Source: Ophiocordyceps camponoti-saundersi (nom. inval.) (taxonomy: Eukaryota; Ascomycota; Sordariomycetes; Hypocreales; Ophiocordycipitaceae). Taken from it: a DNA stretch of 50,674 nucleotides. The notes beneath the pieces are model-generated. The model saw only the letters and a list, made by a program, of their open reading frames with translations. It made no database searches and was not told where the DNA came from. The stretch is taken from assembly GCA_003339415.1 (NCBI GenBank), contig PDHQ01000252.1:1-50674 (forward strand). Direction: 5' to 3'. Position numbers and translations under genes: made by a program. Shown here piece by piece: positions 14,634-26,098 of the stretch; the stretch's first letter is position 1, and each line of letters starts with the position of its first letter.

Positions 14634-14648
14634 TATTTTAAAAAAAAC
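14634..14648 (+). repeat. Element F 3' LTR, first 15 bp
   Basis: T/A-run start of the F 3' LTR, equivalent to 8,031-8,050. It is cut off by the solo LTR of family A. The rest of the LTR resumes at 15,264. Confidence 0.65.
14644..14648. other. TSD of the solo LTR (left)
   Basis: AAAAC precedes the solo LTR and is repeated exactly after it at 15,259-15,263. Confidence 0.8.
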
Positions 14649-15258
14649 TAATATAGGATATATAATAATACTCTTATAAATCGCCTAACCTCTTATAAAA
14701 TTTTACTAAGATTTCCCCCCTTAGGATTTTACCCGGATTTCCTTTAGAAACTTTATTCCCTTTACGCTTAGGAAATTACTAAGATTTCCTCTTAGGATTT
14801 CTCTATAATAACTCTTAGGATTTTACTAAGATTTCTTACTAAATTTAATATTAAAATATACCTCTAAAAATCTCCGGATTTTACTAGGAAATCCCTATAT
14901 ACTGAGAAATCACCGCGTACTAGGAAATCTCCGTTTTACTAATATATATAGAAATTACCGTAAAATCCCTTTAGGTAAATATTTTTAAAATTATATTAAG
15001 AAATCTTCCTTAAGCTCTTAGCTATATAATTAGCTTAGTATTCCTTTAGGTAATAATTTAGATTCTTTTATAATTATTATTTTAATTTTTAAAAGACTTT
15101 TACTTATATTTATATTTTTTATAATAGCTATTTTATAATCTTATAATTAGTAGCTAGCTTATCTCTTTCTTTTATATATTATATCTAGTAGCTAGGTTAG
15201 TATATATACTTATTAGTATATATCCTTATTAGTAGATTATATATATAAGCGTATATTA
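14649..15258 (+). mobile_element. Solo LTR of the Gypsy A family
   Basis: This 610-bp segment is the reverse complement of the 604-bp LTRs at 23,524-24,127 and 33,401-34,004. It begins TAATATAGG (former TG terminus) and ends GCGTATATTA. A perfect 5-bp duplication, aaaac, flanks it. With no internal region present it is a solo LTR, left by recombination between the two LTRs of an A-family insertion in the opposite orientation to the full A copy. Confidence 0.9.
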
Positions 15259-15263
15259 AAAAC

Positions 15264-15546
15264 TATAAATATTAAGGTATTTTATAATACTTTAATAGCT
15301 TTATATTATTCTTATAGCTTTATACCTTATATAGCTTACTTAAGTTAGTAAGACTTTTTATATAAGATTCTTTTAATTTTATAATATTACTCCTTACTTT
15401 ATATATTCTTTAATTAATATTTTATATATTTATTTAAATAGGTATTTTAATAGCTATCCCTTATATATTACTATATAAAGAGTATTATAATAATATACTC
15501 CTTTTTAGGACCCCCTTAATACTAATATTAAATAGCTTATTTAATA
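15264..15546 (+). repeat. Element F 3' LTR, remaining part
   Basis: Direct copy of 8,050-8,339. It differs mostly by C-to-T and G-to-A changes (for example CTTATAATGCC against TTTATAATACT). It ends TTTAATA (former ..CA), followed by the tttag duplication. Confidence 0.8.
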
Positions 15547-15551
15547 TTTAG
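15547..15551. other. Target-site duplication of element F (right)
   Basis: TTTAG, identical to 8,026-8,030. It marks the junction back into Gypsy element D. Confidence 0.8.
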
Positions 15552-18500
15552 CTTATAAAGAAAAAAAAGCTAGCTTAAACCTTAACTTAAAATAATTAGG
15601 AAACTAATAATATAAATAAAAATACCTTAAGAGAGTAACTTATCTATAAAATATAATAAAACTTTTATTATATATAATAAGAAAAAATAACCTTATTAAT
15701 ATTTATTATTTTTATAAAATTAAAAGATAATAATAACTTAATTATAATTATAAAGTTAAGCTTACTTAGCTATATATATATAAAATAAAAAATCTTATTT
15801 CTTTAAAAAGAAAAGCTTAAATATATTACTTATATATATAATAATTCTTCTAGCTTTTATTTACTTTAAAGAATTCTTAAATAAGAAAAAAGCTTAAATA
15901 TTTACTAATTCCTAACTAAGCTATAATATTATTTTAAAACTTAAAAAGCCCCTAAATTTAATAAAACCTCTTTTTTATAAATTATTTATAAAATACTTAT
16001 TTTTAAAAAAGGAGACTATTTACTATTTACTTAAAATTAAGTTTATTAAGCTAAATATTAATCTTTACGCTACTTTTATTTTCTTTACGCTAAAGCTATA
16101 TTTAATAGCTTAACGTTTTTATATTAACTACTAATAAATAAATAACTATATAAAAAGTTAAATCTCGCTTATTTATTTCTTAGAAAATATAATATTTAGC
16201 TATTAGGAGGCGAAATAGTTTTTAAAAATTAATATTATTATTTAAGTATTTTATTATTTTTATTTTAACCCTAACTCCGAATACTTTATAGCTTTCTATA
16301 TAAAGTTTTATATATTTTACTAGCTAATTCTCTTATTTAGCTTAAAAGTAAAGCTTACTTAATTTTAGAATTTTATTAATACTTAACTTTATAATCTCCT
16401 TAACCGCTATATTAATAATATATTAATTTACTTTAATAATAAAGAAAAAAGATATTAAAAGAAATATTAAAAAATAATTTAGTATTTATATTAAGTAAAC
16501 TTATAAGGAGATATTTAGAAATTAAAGTTTAATATTATAAAAATTAACTATTTTAATATAATATTATATATAAGTTAAGGAATAAGTATAAACTTTTATA
16601 AAATATGAGTAATTTAAGATTCAAAGTATAAAAACCTTTATAATTATAAGGCTATTTACTTATTTATAAGATTTTATAACTTTATATAGATTTTTTATTA
16701 TTATATTAGCGCTACTTTTAAGCTTTTAAATTATTTTTTAAAGAAAGATATTATTTTTAAACTTAAATTAAAGTAAAAGGAAGCTTTTAATAAGATAAAA
16801 AAATTAGCTATATAAGCTCTAATACTTACTTTTTTTCGTTTAAAACTCCTAATATATTTTAAAACTAATATTTCTTAAAATATTATATATATATATATAT
16901 ATTAATAGTAAGATAACTAAATATAAAAGCTTATAAGCTTTTTTTAAAAAAATAATAAATTTTGCTAAATATATTTATATTATTTAAAATTATAAACTTT
17001 TTATTATTATATAAAGCTTAAAATATTTCTACCTAGAATTACTTAATTAAAAACTTAATATAATTATAAATTATAAGGCCTTAGTTTATTTTATAATAAA
17101 TAAATTACTCTTTATTTACTAAGTTTAATAATCTAATTTCCTTATTTAGTTTAATATTTATTTTTTATACTAATCTAGCTAGTTAAATATAATAGCTAAT
17201 ACCTTTTCGTATTAAATAGCTAAACTCCTAACTATAAAAGTATATAAAAAGGAAAAAAAAGACGCTTATAATAATTCCTCTAAAAAGCTTTAAATTTAAA
17301 GCCTTAACCTTAGTTTTTATAATTACCTTAATTTATCTTATTAAAAATTTTACCTTATTAAGGGCAGAGTAAATATAATTAATTTAAAAATAAAATATAA
17401 GCTAAAATTTTAAATTTTATAATAATCTCCTTATTATACTTAAATAAGATAATTAGAAGTAATTTTTTCTTTATATTACCTTAATTTAGAATATATATAA
17501 GCGAGCTATTTTTACTTATAATAAATAAAATAAAATTATTTAAATATTTTAATAAAGCTATTATTAGCTTAGAATAAAGTAAGATATTTAATAATATATT
17601 TATAATTATTATAAATATTAAAGGAATAAAATACTATAAGATAATACTTTAAGTTTATTATACTTTTTACTTATTTTAATTTCTATATAGGAATATATTA
17701 CTTATAATAAGAGAATAATATTAGAGAACTATTTTAAATATAATTATATTTAAACTTTTATTTATAAGCTAAGCTAAATTATTATTATATTATTAGGTAA
17801 AAAGAATAATATAGCTAAAATACTTATAAAATACTATTTTTAATATTTTTATTTTCTTTTTAATATATTAGATATATAAGTTAGTAATAACGCTAGCTTA
17901 TTTATCTTAGGATTTTTTAGTTAAATTAACTAGCTAACTAATATTAAATATCGCTATAATAGCGCCCTTTATTTATAAATATAAAATAGCGTAAAAATAA
18001 TTAACTAATATTTAAACTAAAAGCTATAATTTTATATTAATAAGCGTTAAGATAATTAAAATACCCTCTTTCTTACCTTAAATTTTACCTATAACTCCTC
18101 TTAGTATATATCTATTAATATAGCGCCGCTTATTATTACCTTTAGTAAAATTATAAGGAATCCTCTTTTAATTCTTTATACTATATATACTTTAATTATT
18201 TCAGGCCTTATTATTATAGCTTATAAACTTATCGCCGAAGTATAAAAAGTATAATAATAAGCTTAGGCTATAATTATAAAAGCGTAAAATAGGTAGGAAA
18301 CCTAAGCTAATAAAAAATATTACTTTATAAATTTTATAGTTAGTAATTAAGTATTTCTTAGTTATAAGGCTTTTATAATAGCTATATTTATAATAAGACT
18401 TAATATATAATAGTTAGGCTTTTTTATAATCTTTAAGGAATAAGGGTATAGCTATATTTTTAACTTATTAGATAGCTATTAGATAATAAACTTATTTTAC

Positions 18501-18797
18501 GCTAACTATTTTTACAAAGCTATTATAAATCCTTTACTTAGCTAGGAGATATTTTTTATTAAATTAAAAAATATTAATTATATACTAAAATAAAAAGTAA
18601 ATTAGATTTTTTAATTTTATATTATAAAATAAAGTTATTAGCTAGAGTACTAAGTTTATTAATATAATTATAACTTTAATAAAATATAATACCTTATTAA
18701 AAATTTTTAATATATATTAATAAGTATTAAAAAATTTTTTAACTATTTTTAAAATATTACTAGCTTATTTATTAATCTCTAATACTAAATTAAATTT
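15552..18797 (+). pseudogene. Element D: Gypsy pol (RT, RNase H, integrase, chromodomain), degraded
   Basis: The plus strand carries a chromoviral Ty3/Gypsy polyprotein whose stops are nearly all TAA/TAG of RIP origin. The RT catalytic strand reads RYINNILIYFNN at 16,405-16,440, so the family YxDD motif is now YINN (both Asp codons G-to-A). Next come the thumb and connection (FLGFxNFYRRF equivalent near 16,620-16,720) and the RNase H start (KQKEAFNKIKK at about 16,770-16,800). The C-terminus near 18,300-18,740 fits the integrase tail and a chromodomain (QLEYQVYQYN, family form KxxYxVKWxGY). Element F cuts off the upstream part and element E cuts the 3' side. Confidence 0.75.
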
Positions 18798-18802
18798 ATT
18801 AT
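18798..18802. other. Target-site duplication of element E (left)
   Basis: ATTAT just before the E 5' terminus. The same 5 bp occur at 35,054-35,058 after the other terminus. Alone, such a short AT string is weak, but it coincides exactly with the repeat borders. Confidence 0.7.
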
Positions 18803-18988
18803 TATAAAGGTTTAGCCTCCGGGCTATTTACGAGGAGGTAACTTTATTATTTAAAATAACTATAAAGAATTATAAAAAAGGGGTCGTAACGCCTAATAGG
18901 GGTAGGCGATCCGCGCGCGCGCCGCGCGCGGAAATAACTAATTACCTTACGTAACTTAGCTATTTAGGTATAGCCCGAATCCCTTATA
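18803..18988. repeat. Element E left LTR with CG-rich hairpin core
   Basis: 186 bp, TATAAAGG at the start and CCCTTATA at the end. At about 18,910-18,932 it holds an alternating CCGCGCGCG...CGCGCGG block that can fold on itself and has escaped RIP because it contains no CA/TG. It matches 34,868-35,053, and more weakly 40,410-40,571. Confidence 0.85.
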
Positions 18989-21900
18989 TACCCCGCCGCC
19001 CTAGGAAAATAGAAATTCCGTCCTTAGCGGAGGTATAAGTTAAAATAAAATAAAAATTCCCTTATACGTTTCTTTTCCTTTTTTTTCTTTTTTTTTTATA
19101 TATTACCTATTCTAAAAATATTAACTTTATCGTTATTACGCTATTACTACGCCGCCTCCTTACGTTATTTTTTCTATTAATATATTACTTTATTTATTAT
19201 CTTACTAATATATTAACCGCGCCCTTAATACTAACTTATATTATAAGGGAGTATATTATATAAAAAAATAGTAATAATAAAAATACCGCGCTATTAATAA
19301 AAATATTATATATATATATACTTTACTTTAATAATTTTATAAATAAGGGTATAGCTAAATATATCCGCGGCTAGGCGGCGGCCTATTAAGTATATTATTT
19401 ATAGCGTAGAAAGTATTTCTAAAAAAGGCACTTTTTTACTAAGGATATACGCTTTTAGCGGGCCGCTTATAATTTATAAAATATAGCTACTAATAATAAA
19501 GCTATTTAGGAGCCCGCCTACGCTTATAAAAGTAATACTCCTAGCTATTATATTATCTTAACGCCCGCTTTCTAAGCTCGCGCTAACCGTTTTAAGATAT
19601 AGCTTAATATTATATAACTCGCCCCTTATATTATTACCGATATTTTTATATCCTTATCGCTTAAGCTATTTAGCTTTAATATTTTTATCTTTTTTAGCGG
19701 TAATATTATTTTTATACTTATATTATTAATATATTATTATAATATAAGCGGCGTTATAATATAATATTAATAATATTAAGCTTAATAATAAGGGTAAGTT
19801 ATTACTAGCTTTAATATATTCGCCTCTTATTATAAAAAATCCTTATAATAGTAAAAGTAAACTTAGTAAGATATTCTTATTTTATAATAAGAGAAGGCGG
19901 CCGCCTAAGCTAAGAATTAATAATAGTAACTTAAAGCTAATTATAATATTTATATAGCCCTTATTAACCTCGCCGCCTTATTATCGCCGCCCCGCGCTCC
20001 TTATTACGCCCTAGCTAGGTAAAATTAGCCGCTATAATCGCTATTACTTATAGCTAAAAGTTATAATCGCTTACGTAGCGTGTTAATATCTAAGCTTAGT
20101 ATACTCTCGCGTAGCTATAGTAGTTTAAGCTAGGCGTAATTAGCTAATAATATTAAGGAAAAAAAAGAATAATAAAATATATTAAATACGCTATAATAAT
20201 AAGAGGAAAGATAAGAATAGAAAAGGGGTAAGGTATAATAAGCTAGAAAGAATTTACTAAAAAAAGGGGGAATTTACTTAATTATTTACTTAATTAAGTT
20301 TAAATAAGAAAGTATATTTAAAGTTATTATATATATAAATATCTCCTTAGCGTAACTTATAATTATCTAAAATAATATAATATTATAAGCTATCTAATAG
20401 CTTTTAAGTTAGCGTAATATATTTTTTCTATTTTACTAATACTTAATAATAAGAGGGTTAGCCTTATAAGCGTCGCCTATAAATATTCTTTATAGTAAGG
20501 ATTTCTTTAATCTTATATTTATTAGAAGATAAGTTATTATTAGAAAATTATAAAAAAGGTTTAAGATAGCTATTAATAAGGGATTATATTAAAAGTAGAT
20601 TATATATAGTATACTTAAGTAAATTAATATAAAATATAAAATATATATTTTTTAGAGTATTAAGGGTAATAGTTAAAAAGGATAAGATAATAATAATTTT
20701 ATACTTAGCTTTAAGGTAATTAAGTTTCTTAGATAAGCGGTTAGAATAAATATAGTAAAAATCTAATTATATAAAATTACTAATTTAGAATTATTTCGTA
20801 AGGCGATAAGTATTATTAGAGGCGTCCTATTACTTTTATTAAGCTTACGTAATAGATACCTAAGCTAGCTAAATACTTTCTTATAGATATTAAGCGAAGA
20901 TAATAGCACGCCTTTTTAAGGAGGTAATTAGTGCGGAAAATATAAATAGCTATTAGATAAGGTTTAAGTTATATTTATATAATAAGTAGTTTAGATTTAC
21001 GCTTATTATAAATAACTTTTTATTATTTAATATAAGTTAGTAAGTAAGTAAGTAAGAAAGCTAGTTAAGCTAAAAAAATAATATTATATAATAAAGGATA
21101 GCTTATACCTTTTAATTTATTTATTTTATATTATTATTAGTTTATAAGTAATAAGCTATTAATATAAGTTATTTAATACTTATAAGGCGGTAAAAAGTTA
21201 ACTAAAAGTAACTTATCTAATTTAAATTATAGTTAGATATAATAGCTATAAGAAAGCTATAAAAATACTACTAAATATAAATAAAATATCTTATATAATA
21301 CTTAGCTTTTATAAATATTATTATTTTTAGCTATATATATTTTAATAGCTAATTAGTAATAACTATAAGGAAGCGGGGCTAAGAAGAATTTATAATAAGT
21401 AAGTTTATTATAAAATTTACGAAGATAATTACTTAGTATTTCTCTAAAAGTAATAATAGTTATAGTAAGCTTTAGTAATAATAGCGTTAAAGGTAATTCT
21501 TATAATAATAATAATTTTAAATAAATCGCGCTATATTAGCTAATATATTATCTTAGTAATAATAATAATAAAGTAATATAAATATAATATTTTTACTAAG
21601 GTGCCTTATAAGTAAGGAATTATAAGTTTTTTAAATTAAGGTAATTATTAAAAGTTCTTAGTTAAGTACTTAGAGTTAGCTTTAAAACTATAGCTAGCTA
21701 CTAGCGGAAAAAAAATAGTTTATAATTTACTCTTTTATACCCGCTTTAAAAAGGAACTTTTAAGCGCCCTCTTATAGCGTAGTATATTATATTATATAAA
21801 GCGGGTCGGATTATAACGCTATAAGCTATAATTTCCTTAAATACTTATTTATAAAAAAAGCTAGTATTATAAAGGTAATATTTTAACTTTAAATTAGTTA

Positions 21901-23518
21901 TAATTTAAAGGAATAAATAAATAAAAGCTATATAATATAGCTAAAATATAAAGCGGTATATTATCGCTCCTAATTATAATAAGAGAGGGTATTAAGCTAA
22001 GTAGCTTACTTACTTAAGCGGTATTATAAATAAAAGTTAAAAAGAGTAAATATTTTAGCTTATTAAGCTTAATATTCTAATATAGCTTTAGGAGTTATAA
22101 AATATTTTAAAACTTTATAATTTATAAATATAGTAAATAAAAAGAAAACGCTTCGGAGTTTAGCTAACTATGCTTTAAAATAATAAATAATAGTAAGAAA
22201 TTCTTTATTATAAATTATATAATTCTATTCTATAAGCTAAAGCTTTTAAAAGAAATATATTATAAGCTATAAGATTTAATCCTAACCGCGCTAAGAGAGA
22301 TAGCTACCGATTACCTTACTTAAATAGTTTACCTTTATAATAATATTAAGATTAGGGCTTTACTAAGTAAAGGTAGGGGAGGAGATAAATATATTTTTAA
22401 GTTACTTAAAAGCGTTTTAATAAGCTAAGGTCTAATTAAAAAAAGCGTTACGTTTTATAAAAGTAATAAATAAGGCTATAAAGGAAGAAAACTAAGAGAT
22501 AAAATTACGATAAAAGTTTATAAAGCTAATAAAACTATATATACTTTTTACGTAAGTTAATACCTCTTAGTCTCTAATTACTAAAATCTTAGCTAGGTTC
22601 GGGCGTATTTTTTATTTAGCGTAGATAATAAACTTAAAATATTTAACTTTATAAACTATAAATATATATTTATTAAAGTTTAAATATAATCTAGCTTATT
22701 ATAATTTTATAAAAATAATATAAACTTTTATTTAATAATCTAAAAGTAAGCTATTTAAATAGATAAGAATATTATTAAAGTAAATAATAATAAAATCCCT
22801 AAGGGAATTACTTAAGGAAATATTAATATATTATTAGAATAAGGCGGGGGCGCTAGCAAAACTAAAAAAGTAGATAAGGTATTCGAATAGCCTAAAATAT
22901 ATACGGAAAGGAATTAAATATTCCTTACTTTTTATAATATATATCTTATAAAAGGTAGCGCGTATATTAAGTTTAGTAAACTACCGGGCGCTAGAAAGGC
23001 TACGTAAAGTTTCTTTTACGAGGGGTAAGGGATAGCGGTCCTACTTAGTAAATTAATTTAAGGCTCGATAATTAACGTAAAACCGCTAGCTACTTCTAAG
23101 CTTTTTAGCTAAGAGAACTAAGGCGGCTATAAATAATAAGCTTATACGAATCTATTTTTTATTTATTAGATTAGTAATTTATTTTTATATTTTAAGGAGG
23201 TATTTATATAATATATTATATAATAACCCTTAAAGTAATAGCGGTAAAAATCTATTAGGCTACTATTATAAATAAATATAATAATTATATATACCGCGAT
23301 AAGGGGGAAAAACGCTTACTTTTTCTTTATTAAAAAGGTTACTAAAGTTAAATATTTTAAAAAGTAAAGAAACCGGCGGGGTAAAGGGAGATAATATTTT
23401 AATTCGTAAAATATATAAAATATCTTATAAGCTTATAATAAGGAAATAATAGCCCGTTTACTAATAGGATTCGCGCCTTATTAATATAGTAAAAGTTAAG
23501 CTTAAAATAGTAACTAGC
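18989..23518. pseudogene. Element E internal region, left part, unidentified
   Basis: 4.5 kb of RIP-degraded DNA that keeps more CG than the surroundings. In the stretch about 21,340-23,500 one plus-strand reading is interrupted almost only by TAA/TAG, as expected for a former long ORF with Gln and Trp codons converted. The 19,340-19,700 segment looks protein-like on both strands. I do not recognise a protein family. A non-autonomous element, a diverged gag or a captured gene are all possible. Confidence 0.45.
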
Positions 23519-23523
23519 GGGGT
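23519..23523. other. Target-site duplication of element A (left)
   Basis: GGGGT, exactly repeated at 34,005-34,009. A GC-rich 5-mer matching by chance at these borders is unlikely in DNA this AT-rich. Confidence 0.9.
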
Positions 23524-24127
23524 TAATATACGCTTATACGTATAATTTACTAGTAGTCGTATATGCTAGGCTAGCTACTAGATATAGTATATAGGAAAGG
23601 GAGATAGGCTAGCTACCGATCGTAAGATTATAGAATAGCTACTATAAAAGGTATAAGTATAGGTAAGAATCTTTTAAGAATTAAAATAGTAACTATAAAA
23701 GAATCTAAATTACTACCTAAAGGAATACTAAGCTAATTATATAGCTAGGAGCTTAAGGAAGATTTCCTAATATAATTTTAAAGGTATTTACCTAAGGGGA
23801 TTTTACGGTAATTTCCGAGTATATTAATAAAATAAAGATTTCCTAGTATACGGTAATTTCCTAATATATAGGGATTTCCTAGTAAGATCCGGAGATTTCT
23901 AAAGGTATATTTTAATACTAAATCTTACTAGAAATCTTAGTAAAATCCTAAGAGTTATTATAAAGAAGTTCTAAGAGGAAATCCTAGTAATTTCCTAAGC
24001 GTAAAGGTAATAAAGTTTCTAGGGGAAATCTAAGTAAAATCCTAAGGCGGGAAATCTTAGGAAATCTTAGGGAAATATTATAAGAGGTTAGGCGATTTAT
24101 AGGGGTATTATTATATATCCTATATTA
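23524..24127 (-). repeat. Element A 3' LTR (left copy)
   Basis: 604 bp, starting TAATATACGC and ending CCTATATTA on the plus strand. It retains more C/G than the right copy in its first 180 bp (for example TAGTAGTCGTATATGCTAGG against a fully AT version). It contains repeated short motifs of the type AAATCCTAAG and TTTCCTAGTA, which make it look internally repetitive. Confidence 0.92.
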
Positions 24128-24870
24128 ACTCCCTAAGCTAAAAAAGAATTCTAATAGCCTTATTAACTTCCTATTTTACTTTAGAAACTATTATTATACT
24201 CGAAGGCTTTTTTTATATTAACTTTAATAACTATATCTATTTATAAATTAAGAAATATTATCGGGGATCTACGTATAGAGAACTAAATTAATCTATATAA
24301 TATAGGAAAGAAATAAAAGAATAAGATAAGAATAATAAAGGAGAATTATAATATATATTAGATATATATAAAAGAATATACGTTACGGTAAAGGGTATTA
24401 TAATATTAAGAAAGAAAAATAAAAATAATAGGGATATAATATAATATATAAAATAAAGAAATAAAATAAAGGAAAATATCTTACTATCCTTATTATATAA
24501 ACTAGCGCTTATAATAATATAAGAGCGAATACGGATAATCTTACCGTAACTAGCGTAAGAGATATAGTTTATAGCTTTAAGTATAGTATACTTTACGAAG
24601 ATAGAGGCGTCTAAGATATTATAAATAATAGTAAGGTTAACTATATTATAGATAGTTATGCTTATCTTTAAGCGTATATCGTAAGCAGTTTATAGTAAAT
24701 AAGCTTTATATAGCTAGTTATTACGGCCGATATTCTTTCTCTATTTATAGCGTATAAAGTATAAGATAAATAGTATATAACTAGTACTATATCGTAAAGA
24801 TATTAAAAAACGATATTAAAAGTATATTAATTTATAGGGTTCTTACCTAAGCTTAGTAGATATAATAATT

Positions 24871-24957
24871 ATTACTTATTAATAGTTAAATAACTTAGAG
24901 ATTTATTACTTATTAATAGTTAAATAAATATAAAGACCGTTACGTATTAATAGTTAA
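24871..24957. repeat. Short tandem repeat, 2-3 units
   Basis: The motif TTACTTATTAATAGTTAAATA occurs twice in a row and a third, variant copy TTACGTATTAATAGTTAAAC follows. Spacers are 13-20 bp. Within the tail of element A; no function seen. Confidence 0.75.
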
Positions 24958-25518
24958 ACGGTATAACGTATGCTCTTAGTATAGAGCGCGTTATTAACGT
25001 ATTTCTTTACTACGGTTCGTGCTAATATTATATAGAGAGCTAAGGAATACCTTAGTTTATTATTATATTAACGAAAAGGTCCGCGTTAATAAGTTTAATA
25101 ATTATAGTATATTTAGTATTATTAGAAGGTTTAACTAATTAGCCTATCTAACTATATAGCTTTTTCGTAACGTTATTAGGAGCTATCTTAACTAAATTTA
25201 AGATATTAAAAACCGGAATATTACTAAAGTTTAAGGTTATTTTATTTCCGATAATATCGCTTTAAGCTAATAAAAGTATATAATTAATAGTAATAGCTAG
25301 TAATAGTATAACGATATTCTTACTAGGTAGATATATTTATTCTCTTATATAAATATACGAGTCCTAATAGTTTCTCTCGTAAAATTTTAGAATTTTCCCT
25401 AAATTATTAAGCGCGGCCTTTTTATTAATAAATATAGTAACCTTATTAATATTAATTAATATATTCTTAAAAGCGGGAATATCGAGTAAGATAAGTATAA
25501 AAATAGGGAAATTAATAA

Positions 25519-26098
25519 CTTATTTATTACTAATATTAAATATTTTCGCTATATAACTTAAGCTAAGGGAAATATTATATTTAGCGAGGTACTTATTAAA
25601 ATAAGTTACTTAAATTAAAGCGATATTTATATCTTAAAATACTAAAGCTTACTTATCGTAATATATTATAAAAAAGGTAAGAGAGTATTTAATAACTTAG
25701 ACTAAATTATCGTAGTAAGTTATTAGAAAGTTATTATCGGCTTTTTTAATATTTTTAGCTTCTAAAACTTCTTAAAATTAGATTATAGTTTTAGAGACTA
25801 TTACGGGGCTTATTTATTACTAATATTAAATATTTTCGCTATATAACTTAAGCTAAGGGAAATATTATATTTAGCGAGGTACTTATTAAAATAAGTTACT
25901 TAAATTAAAGCGATATTTATATCTTAAAATACTAAAGCTTACTTATTATAATATATTATAAAAAAGGTAAGAGAGTATTTAATAACTTAGACTAAATTAT
26001 CGTAGTAAGTTATTAGAAAGTTATTATCGGCTTTTTTAATATTTTTAGCTTCTAAAACTTCTTAAAATTAGATTATAGTTTTAGAGACTATTACGGGG
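25519..26098. repeat. Near-perfect 290-bp tandem duplication
   Basis: Unit 1 is 25,519-25,808 and unit 2 is 25,809-26,098. The only difference I see is TTATCGTAAT in unit 1 against TTATTATAAT in unit 2 (CG to TA). Because every other RIP-type change is shared, the duplication happened after most of the decay. Confidence 0.95.

Larger units (their letters stand above)
8031..15546 (+). mobile_element. Element F: RIP-degraded Ty1/Copia LTR retrotransposon
   Basis: Direct LTRs (8,031-8,339 and the interrupted 14,634-15,546) bound this element, and tttag duplications flank it. Reading TAA/TAG as former Gln/Trp codons, the plus strand shows a Copia-type protease/pre-integrase junction near 10,430-10,640. 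A terminal Copia RNase H follows near 13,015-13,370. The order is plus-strand gag, protease, integrase, RT, RNase H, as in Ty1/Copia. A 610-bp solo LTR of family A sits inside the 3' LTR. F itself interrupts Gypsy D. No frame is open and the element is dead. Confidence 0.85.

Noticed and set aside
15552..18797. Endogenous virus insertion
   Set aside because: RT, RNase H, integrase order with a chromodomain and LTR-type context identifies a Gypsy retrotransposon. No viral envelope or capsid signature was seen.
18803..18988. Independent small inverted-repeat transposon (MITE) at each E terminal repeat
   Set aside because: Each copy alone lacks a target duplication, but the outermost flanks of the pair share attat, which fits two LTRs of one element.
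25519..26098. CRISPR-like or satellite array
   Set aside because: Only two contiguous long units, with no spacers and no regular short repeats.
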